The position numbers and the translations under genes were made by a program. Below are positions 28,589-38,848 of a stretch of DNA of 64,000 nt, one piece after another. This DNA is from Candidatus Tectimicrobiota bacterium (lineage in GTDB: Bacteria > Tectomicrobia > Entotheonellia > Entotheonellales > Entotheonellaceae). The notes under the pieces are model-generated. The model was not told where the DNA came from. It saw only the letters and a program-made list of their open reading frames with translations, and did no database searches. The stretch spans positions 372,001 through 436,000 of the forward strand of contig BPKO01000001.1 in assembly GCA_026005175.1 (NCBI GenBank), given 5' to 3'. Every line of letters starts with the position of its first letter. Position 1 is the stretch's first letter.

Positions 28589-30205
28589 TTACAGGCGCGG
28601 CCCTGCCGCCCGCACGGCGGCGTCCATGCCTGCGGCGAGAGGGGCAAAGTGCTGCTGGAAGCGCTGCGCCAGCGCCCGCGCTTGCGCGTCGTAGGCCTGC
28701 GGGTCGCGCCACGTCTGCCAGGGCAAAAGCAGCGACGCCGGCACGTTCGGGCAGTGCGTGGGGATGCGCAGGCCAAAAATGGGGTCCTCTACCGTGGGCA
28801 CTTCGAGCAGCGCGCCGCTGAGCGCCGCGTTGATAAGCGCCCGCGTGTGGGCAATGGGCATGCGGGAGCCCACCCCGTAAGGTCCCCCGCTCCAGCCGGT
28901 GTTCACCAGCCAGCAGTGCACTTGGTGCCGCTGCATGCGCTCGCGCAGGAGCGTGGCGTAGACTCCCGGATGCAGGGGCAAAAACGGTGCCCCAAAGCAA
29001 GGGCTAAAGGTGGCTTGCGGTTCGCTGCCCAGGCCCCGCTCGGTTCCTGCCACTTTGGCCGTATAGCCGGCAACGAAGTGGTACATCGCTTGCTCGGGCG
29101 TAAGGCGGGCAATGGGCGGTAGCACGCCAAAGGCGTCACACGTGAGCATGAAAATGTGCTGGGGATGGCCCCCGGTGCCGCTAGGGACCACCGCGGCCAG
29201 CTGCGAGAGGGGATAGGCGGCGCGGGTGTTTTCCGTGTAGGTGTCGTCGTCGAGATCGAGCTCGCGCGTCAGGGGATCGAAGACCACGTTTTCCAGCACC
29301 GTGCCAAAGCGCCGCGTGCAAGCGTAGATCTCCGGCTCGGCGGTGGGGGAGAGGCGAATCACTTTGGCGTAGCAGCCGCCTTCGAAGTTGAAAATGCCAC
29401 GGTCGCTCCAGCCGTGCTCGTCATCGCCGATCAAGCGGCGGCGCGGATCCGTCGACAGCGTCGTCTTGCCCGTGCCCGAAAGGCCAAAGAAAAGCGCCAC
29501 GTCCTCGCTGTCCGTGCCCATGTTGGCCGAACAGTGCATCGACAGCACGCCTTCGCGGGGCAAAAGGTAGTTGAGCAGGGTAAAGACCGCTTTCTTGATT
29601 TCCCCTGCATAGGCGGTGCCGCCGATAAGAATCAACCGCTGCGCAAAGTTGAGGACGATACACGTGCTCGAGTTGGTTCCGTCGATGGCCGGATCGGCGC
29701 GGAAATCCGGGGCATGGAAAATCGTATAGGCAGGCCTAAACGCCGTCTCTTCCGGCGCAGGGTGCGGTGGCAAAAAGAGATGGCGCACAAAGAGGCTGTG
29801 CCAGGCCTTGGTGGTGATCACCCGGATGGCCAAGCGGTAGGCCGGATCGGCGCCGGCCGCACAATCCTGAACAAAGACATCGCGTCCCTGGAAGTAGGCC
29901 AGAAAGCGCCGCCTGAGCGTCTCAAAGGCCTCCGGATCCATAGGGCGGTTGATGTCGCCCCACCCACACGTGCGCCTCACAGCTCGGCTCGCGGACAATG
30001 AATTTGTCGTTCGGCGAGCGCCCCGTATGCTCGCCTGTGTACACCACCACCGCCCCCCCCCTGGACGAGGTGCCCTTCGCCGCGCCGCACGATCTCCTCG
30101 CAGAGGGCAGCCGGCGCGAGATTCCTGTACACACGGCCAAGGTGGGTTAGGGCCTAGGGCTTCTAGACCCTTGGTGGGAGATGCAAGCGTATCTTCGGTG
30201 ACCAT
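28589..30205 (-). CDS. pckA: Phosphoenolpyruvate carboxykinase (ATP), three base insertions near the N-terminus
   Basis: Converts oxaloacetate and ATP to PEP, ADP and CO2 in gluconeogenesis. P-loop [20 protein letters not shown] and [20 protein letters not shown] mark the ATP-dependent family; [20 protein letters not shown] and [13 protein letters not shown] are also typical. The printed frame is open throughout but reads nonsense from about residue 18 to 85. The correct protein ([40 protein letters not shown]) appears in the other frames. Removing one base at the GGGCC near 30152, one from the nine-C run at 30053-30061, and one near 29962 gives 537 residues, the family length. Confidence 0.9.
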   Translation of the reverse strand: MVTEDTLASPTKGLEALGPNPPWPCVQESRAGCPLRGDRAARRRAPRPGGGRWWCTQASIRGARRTTNSLSASRAVRRTCGWGDINRPMDPEAFETLRRRFLAYFQGRDVFVQDCAAGADPAYRLAIRVITTKAWHSLFVRHLFLPPHPAPEETAFRPAYTIFHAPDFRADPAIDGTNSSTCIVLNFAQRLILIGGTAYAGEIKKAVFTLLNYLLPREGVLSMHCSANMGTDSEDVALFFGLSGTGKTTLSTDPRRRLIGDDEHGWSDRGIFNFEGGCYAKVIRLSPTAEPEIYACTRRFGTVLENVVFDPLTRELDLDDDTYTENTRAAYPLSQLAAVVPSGTGGHPQHIFMLTCDAFGVLPPIARLTPEQAMYHFVAGYTAKVAGTERGLGSEPQATFSPCFGAPFLPLHPGVYATLLRERMQRHQVHCWLVNTGWSGGPYGVGSRMPIAHTRALINAALSGALLEVPTVEDPIFGLRIPTHCPNVPASLLLPWQTWRDPQAYDAQARALAQRFQQHFAPLAAGMDAAVRAAGPRL

Positions 30206-30272
30206 GCCGTTTCCTCCTCTGGCGTGACGCCCGATGCTGGCGGCTTTGCGACAACGGCCAGCATGGGCGTAC

Positions 30273-30310
30273 TTAGGAAAAACCTAACACGTACAGGGTC
30301 TCATGAGCAA
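30273..30310 (-). promoter_or_regulatory. Candidate pckA promoter with overlapping inverted repeat
   Basis: Minus strand TTGCTC (30310-30305), 18 nt spacer, TAGGTT (30286-30281). A perfect inverted repeat TTAGG-AAAAA-CCTAA (30273-30287) covers the -10 box and could be an operator. The rest of the gap to 30385 shows nothing further. Confidence 0.4.
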
Positions 30311-30385
30311 AGATTTTCATGCTGGCAAGCGGACCAAAAGAAGCTGACTGACTAACGGGAAGCGGTGGCGGAGGGGACAGCAACC

Positions 30386-31562
30386 CTATCCTTTGGGCAA
30401 TCCCAAGATCCGCTCGCCGATGATGTTTTTCTGGATCTCCGAGGTTCCAGAGTAAATCGTCCCGGCGCGACTCCAGAGAAAGCTGTACTGCCAGTCGCCG
30501 GCAACCGCGTACTTGGAGCCGCGCATCAGCTGGGCGTAGGGGCCCCTTGCAGGCTCATTCCGAGCTCCTGCAGCCACTTGTCCAGCTCGCTCCAGTAAAG
30601 CTTGTCCAGAGAGGCTTCCGGACCCGGGGGCTGGCCGCGCAAGCGGCGGGGTGATGCCGCGGTAGAGGTTGAGCAGCATGATTTCAGTACGGATGTAAGC
30701 CTCGGCCAGCGCCTGACGCACCACCGGGTCTTGGGCCAACGGCTGGCCGTTGCGATAGGTGGTGCGGGCAAACTCGATCATCGCCTCCAGGTGCTGCTTG
30801 ATGCGCACCTGGGTGCCCAGGGTGGAAATGCCCCGCTCGTACGTCAGGGTGGTCATGGCGATGCGCCAGCCCTCGTTGACCCTCGCCCACCACGTTGTGT
30901 CGCGGCACGCGGACGTTGTCGAAGAAGACCTCGTTGAACTCGGCGTGGCCGGTGATTTGCCGCAGCGGGCGGACGGTGATGCCGGGGCTGTGCATGTCGA
31001 CCAGAAAGAAGGTGATGCCTTTGTGTTTGGGGGCGTCGGGATCGGTACGCGCCAGCAAGATGCACCAGTCGGCGTACTGCCCCAGGCTGGTCCAGATCTT
31101 CTGCCCGTTGATGACAAAAGCGTCCCCATCCAGGACAGCTCGCGTTTGCAGCGAAGCGAGGTCAGAGCCGGCGTTGGGTTCGGAGAAGCCCTGGCACCAG
31201 ATCTCTTCAGCGCTCAGGATCTTGGGAATAAAGCGCTTCTTCTGCTCTTCGGTGCCGTGCTCGATGAGGGTGGGGCCGACGATCATGATCCCCAGGACAT
31301 TGGCCGGTTGCGGGGCACGCGCCCGCGCCATCTCCTGGGCATAAATGGCCTGCTGCACCAGCGTCGCGCCCTGGCCTCCGTATTCCTTTGGCCAGTGAAT
31401 GCCGAGCCATCCCCCCTCATAGAGCTTCCGCTGCCAGGCACGGCGGTAAGCAAACGCGGCGTCCTGGTCTTCGGGTTCCGGCTCACGCGGCAGGTTGTCT
31501 GCCAGCCACTGCCGCAGTCGCTGGCGGTAGGCTTCGTCTTGCGGGGAAAACCGCAGATCCAT
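30386..31562 (-). CDS. Acyl-CoA dehydrogenase (FadE17-like), several frameshifts
   Basis: FAD enzyme of about 390 residues after repair. LGIHWPKEYGGQGATLVQQA, QGFSEPNAGSDLASLQTRAV, INGQKIWTSLGQYADWCILL, and C-terminus GTIYSGTSEIQKNIIGERIL. The usual catalytic Glu of YEGT is Ser here (YSGT). That is normal for the actinobacterial FadE-type subfamily that works as mixed tetramers with another subunit. The frame breaks near 30881 (CCC), 30648 (GGGG) and 30539-30546 (GGGGCCCC, one G and one C too many); removing these four bases restores whole codons. Start ATG follows CAGGAGA. Confidence 0.82.
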
Positions 31563-31611
31563 GGCGTTTCTCCTGTCAGCCATCGCAGTCGCCAAGCTGC
31601 TGGACGCGCTT

Positions 31612-31640
31612 ACCGTAACACGTTTGCCGCCATTTTGCAA
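31612..31640 (-). promoter_or_regulatory. Promoter for the FadE17-like dehydrogenase
   Basis: Minus strand TTGCAA (31640-31635), 17 nt spacer, TACGGT (31617-31612), about 50 nt before the ATG. Confidence 0.4.
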
Positions 31641-31660
31641 AGGCCTTTCCCGGCGGGCGC

Positions 31661-31689
31661 TTGACGCGCGCCAGCGTTTCCGCTAGATA
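31661..31689 (+). promoter_or_regulatory. Promoter for the RidA-like gene
   Basis: TTGACG (31661-31666), 17 nt spacer, TAGATA (31684-31689), 46 nt before the ATG; divergent from the dehydrogenase promoter. Confidence 0.45.
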
Positions 31690-31735
31690 GGTACTCAAAG
31701 TCCCCGCAGGCTTTTTACAACAGAGGATGAGACGC

Positions 31736-32198
31736 ATGCACGTCGAAGCCAAACTGGCCCAACTGGGCTTGGAGCTTCCCCCGCCAGGTCCTCCCGCGGG
31801 CAACTACATCGGCGCCGTGCGCGTCGGCAATTTGCTCTTTGTGTCTGGACACGGGCCGCGGCGCGCGGACGGGAGTTATTTGCAAGGCAAGGTGGGGCGC
31901 GAGCTGACCACCGAGCAGGGCCTACGAAGCGGCAAAGCTGGTGATGCTTAACTGCCTGGCGACGATTCGCAGGGAACTGGGCGACTTGGACCGCGTTCGG
32001 CGCGTCGTCAAGCTCCTGGGCATGGTGAACTGCACCGCCGACTTTACCGAGCAGCCCAAAGTCATCAACGGCGCTTCTGACTTACTGGTCACGCTTTACG
32101 GCGAGGCTGGCCGCCATGCCCGCTCGGCCGTCGGCATGCAACAGCTGCCGATGAATATTCCGGTCGAGATCGAGATGATCGTGGAAGTGGAGAGCTAA
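31736..32198 (+). CDS. RidA/YjgF-family protein, one frameshift
   Basis: Small trimeric enamine/imine deaminase-type protein. 153 residues after removing one C from GGGCCT near 31920, which joins GRELTTEQG to YEAAKLVMLNCLATIRRELG. Family features: VGNLLFVSGHGPR, LDRVRRVVKLLGMVNCTADF, ARSAVGMQQLPMNIPVEIEM, the last with the conserved Arg of the active pocket. The start is the second of two close ATGs, with AGAGG 9 nt before it. Substrate unknown; it precedes a thiolase-like gene. Confidence 0.82.
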
Positions 32199-32258
32199 GC
32201 GGCAGACGGCACTGCGCCTGGAGCCTCCGACGCCTGTGTCTGCTGCGTGGAGAAAACG

Positions 32259-33926
32259 ATGGCCGCGTCTGAAGGGAGTTTTCGCCCCCGTGGTGTGTAC
32301 GTTGCCGCCTCGTACATGAGCCGCATCGGCAAATACGACGGGCGGCACCTGGAGGCCCTGAGCTTTGTCGAGCTGGGCCCGAGCAGGTCGAGCAGATCTT
32401 TGCCCACAGTCCGGTGCCCCGCGAGCAAATCGAAGCGGTGGTGGTCGGGAGCCAAAATCCCTTTGCCTTCAATCACATGGACAACGTGGCGGCCAAGATC
32501 GCCGGCCTGCTGGGCATCAGCGGCGCCAAGTCGGTGCTCATCGATACGGCCTCCAGCTCAGGCGCCAGCGCCTTTGAGAACGCCTATCTCGAAGTGGGCC
32601 TCGGGCCGCTACGACCGGGTGCTGGCCATTGGCATCCAAAAAATGACCGACGTAAGCACCGAGGAAGCCACGCGAATCATTGCCGGCGTGATCGATACCG
32701 AAGAGGCCGAGTACGGGCTGACCATGCCCGCTTGCGGCGCCTTGGTGGCCAAGAGTCTAATGCAAGAGTACAAGCTCGACGAAGCGCAATGGACGGCCCT
32801 GGCGGCGCGCTGGGCAGAGCGGGCCCATCGCTTTGCTGCCAAGTGCCCCGAGGCGCACCTTAACTTCCTCCTGCCCGCGGATACTTACCGGCAGGACATC
32901 GAAAACGGACGCAACTGGCTCTATTACGACCCCTTGCGCCTTTACGACTGCTGTCCCATGTCGGATGGGGTGGCCGCCTGCATCCTTACCTCCGAGCCGC
33001 AGCCGGTGCAAGTGGTGGGGGTGGGCTCGGCCACCGACTTGCCCACGATTGCCGACCGGGGGCAGTTTAGCAGCTTCCCGGCCACGGTGATTGCCGCACG
33101 CTATGCCTACGGCATGGCCGGCATTCCCGACATCCGGGCCATGGAATACAAGCTCTGCGTGAACATGCACGATCCCTTTAGCAGCTTTGGGCCCGTGAAC
33201 CTGGTGGACCTTGGGCTGGTGGACCGCGAAGAGGCACTGGATGCGCTGCTCGACGACGCCGTCACCGGCCCGGAAGGCCGCTTTCCCACCAACCTCACCG
33301 GCGGACTGCTGGCCCGCGGCCACCCGCTCGGCGCCACTGGCATGGTGCAGGTGGTGGAAAACCACCGCCTCCTCCTCGACAATCCCCGCTACCAGCTGGC
33401 CCTGGCCCACTCCATTGGCGGCCCCATCAACAACAACGTGGTCATTTTGCTCGAAAAAGCCGAACACTACGCAAAGCGGCCGCACGCGCCGTTTAAGCCC
33501 ATCGGCTTGCCCAAACTGGCAGCCATGAAGCCCAAAGGCCTGTCGCTGGAGACGCTCTTTGCCGAGCGCGAGCGCCTCAAGGCCCGCTTCCACTGCGCTA
33601 CGACGCGCTTTAGCCGCGAGGGCGAGCCGCTCAACACCATCGTCTTGCTGCAGGCAGCGCTGGGTCGCAAGCAGTACTACTTTCTCATCGGCACCGGGCC
33701 AGGACAGTACGACACGGTGCGGCGGATGCGTCCCGGGCAGGAAATCCGCCTGGAGCGGCGTAACGGCCGGCTGACTATCGACGAAGTGCCGGTGCAGCGC
33801 CTCTATCGCAAGACCATGGCAGGGCTGGTGGAACTGGCCGATTCGGCCCTGGGCCTGTTCGTGCGTCGCAAGCCGCGTCCGCCGGCCGTCGGTAAGGTGC
33901 CTGCGACGAGCGACGATGCCAAATGA
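32259..33926 (+). CDS. Thiolase-like protein with serine in place of the catalytic cysteine
   Basis: Thiolase-fold protein of about 554 residues after repair: two thiolase halves (residues about 1-410) and a C-terminal 140-residue extension. The nucleophile region reads DTASSSGASAFENAYLEV where thiolases have ACASG, so Cys is Ser. LARGHPLGATGMVQVVENHR keeps the conserved His. The second active Cys region is AHSIGGPINNN, also without Cys. Frame repairs: one G and one C at GGGCCC (32375-32380) and one G at GGGCC (32596-32600). The extension (LLQAALGRKQYYFLIGTGPG, GQEIRLERRNGRLTIDEVPV) looks like a small beta domain. Thiolysis looks unlikely; another acyl-CoA-binding role is possible. Stop overlaps the XRE start (ATGA). 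Confidence 0.75.
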   Translation: MAASEGSFRPRGVYVAASYMSRIGKYDGRHLEALSFVELGPSRSSRSLPTVRCPASKSKRWWSGAKIPLPSITWTTWRPRSPACWASAAPSRCSSIRPPAQAPAPLRTPISKWASGRYDRVLAIGIQKMTDVSTEEATRIIAGVIDTEEAEYGLTMPACGALVAKSLMQEYKLDEAQWTALAARWAERAHRFAAKCPEAHLNFLLPADTYRQDIENGRNWLYYDPLRLYDCCPMSDGVAACILTSEPQPVQVVGVGSATDLPTIADRGQFSSFPATVIAARYAYGMAGIPDIRAMEYKLCVNMHDPFSSFGPVNLVDLGLVDREEALDALLDDAVTGPEGRFPTNLTGGLLARGHPLGATGMVQVVENHRLLLDNPRYQLALAHSIGGPINNNVVILLEKAEHYAKRPHAPFKPIGLPKLAAMKPKGLSLETLFAERERLKARFHCATTRFSREGEPLNTIVLLQAALGRKQYYFLIGTGPGQYDTVRRMRPGQEIRLERRNGRLTIDEVPVQRLYRKTMAGLVELADSALGLFVRRKPRPPAVGKVPATSDDAK

Positions 33927-34402
33927 CCAAAGAAGAACGTGCCCTGGCCTGTGAAATCGGGCTCACCCTGCGCCGGCTGCGCCGCGAGCGCGGGCTTACT
34001 CAAAAAGCCCTGGCGCAGCGGGTAGCCGGCGGCGTTGACGCCACTTACATCGGCCGCATCGAGCGCGGCGCCCAGCTTCCGTCTCTCAAGGCGCTGCTGC
34101 GCCTGGCTGCGGCGCTGGACGTCCCCATTGGCACGTTCTTTTATCCGCCGCCGGCACGCGGCAGCGGTACTGCCCCTGCCCTACACCTCGAACCGCTCTT
34201 GCAAGCCCTGTACAACCGGGGCATCGACGGCGTGGCCCTGGTGCGGGCGCTGCTCGACGCCATCGGCCAGCACGTGCTCGTGGTGCCCAGACGCCACCCT
34301 GAAGAAGCGCGCCAGCTCCCGGCCATCCCGCTGCCACAGGCCGGGGCGGCCTCGCCTAGCCTCGCAGGCCGCACGGGCAAGCAGGACTCAGGCGTCGCTT
34401 AG
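33923..34402 (+). CDS. XRE-family helix-turn-helix regulator
   Basis: 159 residues. HTH_XRE domain at about residues 10-65: LRRLRRERGLTQKALAQRVA, then DATYIGRIERGAQLPSLKAL, LRLAAALDVPIGTFF. The C-terminal part has no recognised domain (ALYNRGIDGVALVRALLDAI). It is translationally coupled to the thiolase-like gene, so it may regulate that gene set. Its end overlaps the end of fdhA by 15 nt (convergent). Confidence 0.85.
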   Translation: MTKEERALACEIGLTLRRLRRERGLTQKALAQRVAGGVDATYIGRIERGAQLPSLKALLRLAAALDVPIGTFFYPPPARGSGTAPALHLEPLLQALYNRGIDGVALVRALLDAIGQHVLVVPRRHPEEARQLPAIPLPQAGAASPSLAGRTGKQDSGVA

Positions 34403-37136
34403 CTTTTCGATGCGCACCGCGCAGAACTTGAACTCGGGAATCTTGGCGTAAGGGTCAAGGGCGTCGACGGTGAGCAGGTTGGCTGCCGCTTCGCGGAAGT
34501 GAAAAGGCAAGAAGACGCTGCCCGGAGAAGGCTTGGACGAGCACACCGCCTTAACCGTAATCTCGCCTCGCCGCGACACCACGCGCACGCGCTCGCCGTG
34601 GGCAATGCCCAAAGCGGCCATGTCCTCGGCAGTCATTTCCAGCTCGGCTTCTGGGGCGAGGGCGTGTAGCGCCTTGGCCCGCCGGGTCATGGTGCCGGTG
34701 TGCCAGTGCGGCAGGATGCGCCCGGTGTTGAGGACAAAGGGGTAGTCGGCGTCGGGCAGCTCGTAGGGAGGGGCAAAACGTGCCGGCACCAGCTTTCCCT
34801 TGCCGCGCGGAAAGCCGCTGGTAAAGCGCACCAGGGTGCCGGGGTGGCCGGGCTCGGGGCAGGGCCACGCCACGCTTTCACGCTCGAGCCGCTCGTAAGT
34901 GATGCCCCGCAGCACCGGGGTCAGCGCCCGGATCTCCTCCCAAATCTCCTCCTCCGAGGCGTAGAACATGGGATAGCCCATGCGCCGGGCCAAGTCGGCA
35001 ATGATCTGCCAGTCGACGCGCGCCTGTCCGGGCGGCTCGATCGCCTTGCGCGCCAGCTGCACCCGCGAGTCGGTGTTGGTGTAGGTGCCCGTCTTTTCCA
35101 GAAAGCTCGCCGCCGGCAGCACCACGTCGGCGTAAGCTGCCGTCTCGGTAAGAAAAATGTCCTGGACCAGCAAGAAGTCGAGGGCGGCCAGGCTCTTGCG
35201 CACCTTGTTGATGTTGGGGTCGCTAAGGAAGGGGTTTTCCCCCATCATGTACATCGCTTTGATGCGCCCCTCGAGGGCCGCCGTCATGATTTCCACCACC
35301 GTCAAGCCTGGCTGGGGATCGAGGGGGACGCCCCAGGCCTGCTCGAACTTCTGCCGCACCGCGGCGTCGGCAACGCTCTGGTAGCCGGTGTACACCATGG
35401 GAATGAGACCCACGTCGGAAGCCCCCTGCACGTTGTTTTGGCCGCGCAGCGGGTGCAGGCCCGTCCCCGGTCGCCCGATGTTGCCCGTGAGCAGCGCTAG
35501 GTTGATGAGGCACCGCGCGTTGTCCGTGCCCGTGGTGTGCTGCGAGATGCCCATGCCCCAGAAAATCATTGCCCGGCGCGCCGTACCGTAGGCGCGGGCC
35601 ACCTCGCCCAGCAGCCGCTCCGGCACCCCGGTCAGCCGTGCCACTACGTGCGGTGTATAGGCCTCAACCACCTCGCGCAGCTGCTCAAAGCCCTCGGTCT
35701 GCTCGGCAACGAAGCGGGCGTTGTACCACCCTTCGCGGAGCATGATGTGCATGAGGCCGTTGAGAAACGCCACATCCGTTCCGGGACGAAACCGCACGTA
35801 GTAGCGGGCGTGATCGGCCAGCTCCGGCCGCCGCGGATCGGCCACGATAAGAGTTGCCCCGGCGCGTGCTGCCTGCTTGATAAACGTCGCCGCCACCGGA
35901 TGGTTGTGGGTGGTGTTGGAACCGATGACGAAAATTACCTCGGTCTGCAAGCAGTCGGCAAAGGGGTTGGACACCGAGCCGCTGCCGATTTGCTCGAGCA
36001 GCGCCGCCACCGACGACGAATGGCACAGGCGCGTGCAGTGATCCACGTTGTTGGTGCCAAAGACGGCACGGATGAACTTCTGGAAGAGGTAGTTGTCCTC
36101 GTTCGAGGGCCTTGGCAGAACCAAAGCCGGCCAGAGCCTGGCTGCCAAACTGCGCCTTGATGGCCAGGAAGCGGCGCGCGGCCAAGTCGAGCGCCTCGTC
36201 CCACGTCGCTTCCCGGAATGCCTGGCGCGGGTCGGGAAGCAGCTCGGCGGTCTTGGGATAGAACTCCGGCTTGCGGATAAGCGGGACGGTAAGGCGCTCG
36301 CTGTGGTGGGCGTAGTCAAAGCCGTAGCGTCCCTTAACGCACAGGCGCCCCTCGTTTACCGGGCTATTGCGCCCGGTGACGCGCACCACCGTGTTGCGTG
36401 CCACGTCGACGTGGTAAGTGACGCTGCACCCCACTCCGCAGTAGGGGCACAGAGAATCGACCGCCTTGAGCGGCGCCTCGCTCACCGGCAGGGTGAGCGG
36501 CTTGTCGATCAGCGCGCCGGTGGGGCAAGCTGCCGCGCATTCCCCGCAGGAAACGCACGTGGAGGCGCCCATTGGCACGTCGAGATCAAAGGCAATGCGG
36601 GTGGCAAAGCCCTTACCGGTACGGCCGATCACCTCGTTGCCTTGCACCTCGTCGCAGGCCCGAATGCAGCGGTCGCAGAGAATGCAGGCGTTGTGGTCCA
36701 CGGCGATCACGGCCGAGGACAGGTCACGGCCACGGTCAATTCCCTGGGCAGGCAAGCGCGAGGCGGTGATTCCCTCCTGGCGGGCCAGCGCCAGCAGCTC
36801 GTCGCACTTGGCCCCTGCGGTGGCGCCATTGCCCGGGTAGTCGGCCAGGAGCAGCTCCAGCAGCATGGCCCGGGTGCGCTTCACTTTGTCGCTCTGCGTG
36901 CGCACCACCATGCCTTCTTCCACCTGGCGCACGCAGGCTGCCTGCAGCACCCGTGCCCCTTCCACTTCCACCACGCATACGCGGCATACGCCCACGGGCC
37001 GAAGCGATGGCGCGTGGCATAGCACCGGAATGGCAATCCCGGCGCGGCAGGCCGCTTCGTACAGCGTCGTTCCCGGGGCCACGCGCACCGGGACGTCGTC
37101 GATGATCACCGTGCAGGTTTCCGGGCCCTCAGCCAT
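34388..37136 (-). CDS. fdhA: NAD-linked formate dehydrogenase, catalytic alpha subunit, one frameshift
   Basis: Molybdo- or tungsto-bis-MGD enzyme oxidising formate to CO2. 915 residues after removing one base from GGGCC near 36109. N-terminal [2Fe-2S] region (CHAPSLRPVGVCRVC) with a further Cys/His cluster region; two [4Fe-4S] sites CILCDRCIRAC and CVSCGECAAAC; [4Fe-4S] of the catalytic domain CPYCGVGC near residue 255. The active-site residue is Cys in NNVDHCTRLCHSSSVAALL, not selenocysteine. C-terminal MGD domain GRILPHWHTGTMTRR. Its start lies 5 nt after the beta-subunit stop. mobA is divergent beyond the beta subunit. Could work reversibly as a CO2 reductase. Confidence 0.9.
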
Positions 37137-37141
37137 GGAGA

Positions 37142-38773
37142 CTACCTCGCCAGATAGCGCAGGATGTCGTCTTTGAAGTACTTGATCACCGAAAGGATCG
37201 GCGCCGGCGCCGCCTGCCCTAGCCCGCAGATGGAACTCAGGCTCATCGTCTCGGCCAGCTCCTCAATGAGGGTCAGATCCGCCCGCGAGCCCTGCCCCTG
37301 GCGGATGCGCTCCAGAAGCCCCACGAGCTTTTCCGTCCCCACACGGCACGGGACGCACTTGCCGCAGGACTCCTGGCGGAAAAACCGCTGCACGTTGAGG
37401 GCGAGCTCGAGCATACAGGTTCCCTCGGCCACTGCCACCACGGCGCCAGAGCCTAGCATGGTGCCAGCCTCGGCCAGGGTGCGAAAGTCCAGGGGAATGT
37501 CGGCCATGCGCGCCGGCAAGAAGCCCGAAGAGGGCCCCCCGCCGGGGGCAAAGGCTTTGAGGGGCAAGCCGCGCCGGATGCCGCCGGCGCGCTCAAGCAG
37601 CTCGGCTGCCGGTATACCTAGAGGCACTTCGTAAACACCGGGACGGCGCACGTGACCACTGACGGCAAAAAACTTCAGTCCCCGTGCCCCGTTGCGTCCC
37701 TGCGCTGCCCACCACGCGCCGCCGTGGAGGACGATGCTGGGAACCATGGCAAAGGTTTCCACGTTGTTGATCAGCGTCGGCTTGCCAAACAGGCCGTGCG
37801 TGCCGGGGAAGGGCGGCTTGTTGCGCGGCTCGGCGCGCCGGTCTTCCAAGACCTCAAGCAGCGCCGTCTCCTCACCGCAGATGTACCCGCCAGGGCTGAG
37901 CACGATCTCGAAGTCGAGGCGGTAGTCGGTACCCAGCAAGCCCGGGGCCAGAATGCCCTCGGCTTGGCGCTGGCGCAGCCGCCGGCGCACAATCTCGGCC
38001 TCGCGCGCATACTCGTGGCGGACGAAGACGATGGCCTTGTGCGCACCCACCACCACCGCGGCCAGGGCCATGCCCTCGAGCACCAGATCGGGCAGCGCCT
38101 GCAAAATGACGCGGTCCTTGAAGGTGCCGGGCTCGCTTTCGTCGGCGTTGCAGATTACGTACTTGACGTCCCCAGGGGCCTCACGCACCACTTGCCACTT
38201 GACGCCGGTAGGGAAGCCAGCCCCACCCATGCCGCGCAGTCCGCTCTCGTGCAGCTCGTGAAGCACCGCCGCCGGGTCGCCCTGCTGCAGCACGCGGCGC
38301 AGTGCCGCATAGGGAGGGTGTGCCCGGTAGGGATCACAGGCAAAAGGGCCTGGCGCAGGGCGCAGCCGGGGGTGGCGCAGGCGGCGCCCTGCGGCCAGCG
38401 TGTCGAGCAGTGCCGTGAGGCGCTGGGCATTGACTTCGGTATAGTAGTGGTCGTTGATAGCCACCGCTGGCGCCTGATCGCAGCGCCCCAGGCAGGACGT
38501 CCAGGTGATGCTCACGTCGCTAAGGGGTGAAGCGGCGACGGCCGTGCGCACGATCTCGTGCAGGTCCGCAGCCCCGCGCAGAAAGCACGAAAGATCGCGG
38601 CAAATGCGGATGTCGACCGCTGGCGGCGGGGAGAGGCGAAAGTGGGGGTAAAAGCTTACCAGACCCTGCAAGCGATAAAGCGGCACGCCAGTGCGGCGTG
38701 CCAGCGCCTGCAGCGCCGCGGCCGACACGTACCCGTCACGCTTCTGAATGGCGTGAAGCTGCTGTAAGAGCAT
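37142..38773 (-). CDS. fdhB: Formate dehydrogenase beta/gamma fusion (NuoE-NuoF-like, NAD-binding)
   Basis: Diaphorase subunit passing electrons between the alpha subunit and NAD. Residues about 1-130 are NuoE-like with a [2Fe-2S] set (CRDLSCFLRGA, TSCLGRCDQAPAVAI). Residues about 160-540 are NuoF-like: GLRGMGGAGFPTGVKW (NAD), YVICNADESEPGTFKDR (FMN), GAYICGEE-type SPGGYICGEETALLEVLEDR, and [4Fe-4S] ESCGKCVPCRVG. ATG at 38773 is preferred; an in-frame TTG at 38836 is the -35 box of the promoter. NuoE-NuoF fusion is common in FdhB and HoxF-type subunits. Confidence 0.9.
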   Translation of the reverse strand: MLLQQLHAIQKRDGYVSAAALQALARRTGVPLYRLQGLVSFYPHFRLSPPPAVDIRICRDLSCFLRGAADLHEIVRTAVAASPLSDVSITWTSCLGRCDQAPAVAINDHYYTEVNAQRLTALLDTLAAGRRLRHPRLRPAPGPFACDPYRAHPPYAALRRVLQQGDPAAVLHELHESGLRGMGGAGFPTGVKWQVVREAPGDVKYVICNADESEPGTFKDRVILQALPDLVLEGMALAAVVVGAHKAIVFVRHEYAREAEIVRRRLRQRQAEGILAPGLLGTDYRLDFEIVLSPGGYICGEETALLEVLEDRRAEPRNKPPFPGTHGLFGKPTLINNVETFAMVPSIVLHGGAWWAAQGRNGARGLKFFAVSGHVRRPGVYEVPLGIPAAELLERAGGIRRGLPLKAFAPGGGPSSGFLPARMADIPLDFRTLAEAGTMLGSGAVVAVAEGTCMLELALNVQRFFRQESCGKCVPCRVGTEKLVGLLERIRQGQGSRADLTLIEELAETMSLSSICGLGQAAPAPILSVIKYFKDDILRYLAR

Positions 38774-38807
38774 AGGCAAGCGATCCTGTTCCTTAGCAGG
38801 CGGAGCA

Positions 38808-38836
38808 ACCTTACCGCGCTTTGCGGTTGCCGTCAA
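38808..38836 (-). promoter_or_regulatory. Promoter for the formate dehydrogenase operon
   Basis: Minus strand TTGACG (38836-38831), 17 nt spacer, TAAGGT (38813-38808), 35 nt before the fdhB ATG. Confidence 0.5.
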
Positions 38837-38848
38837 CTCCCCTGGCGT

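Noticed and set aside
28589-30205. A normal, unbroken pckA frame
   Set aside because: The frame is open throughout, but residues about 18-85 are nonsense. The three insertions cancel in length only; the true N-terminus is in the other frames.
31736-32198. RidA gene as two small separate genes
   Set aside because: Removing one C at 31918-31922 joins both parts into one family-length protein, so this is one gene with an error.
35980-36060. Formate dehydrogenase alpha as a second selenoprotein
   Set aside because: The active-site codon reads Cys (RLCHSSSV), and no in-frame TGA is present, so this enzyme is the Cys form.
38774-38836. TTG at 38836 as the start of the formate dehydrogenase beta subunit
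   Set aside because: The TTG is the first part of a TTGACG -35 box with a -10 box 17 nt away, so it is not transcribed.
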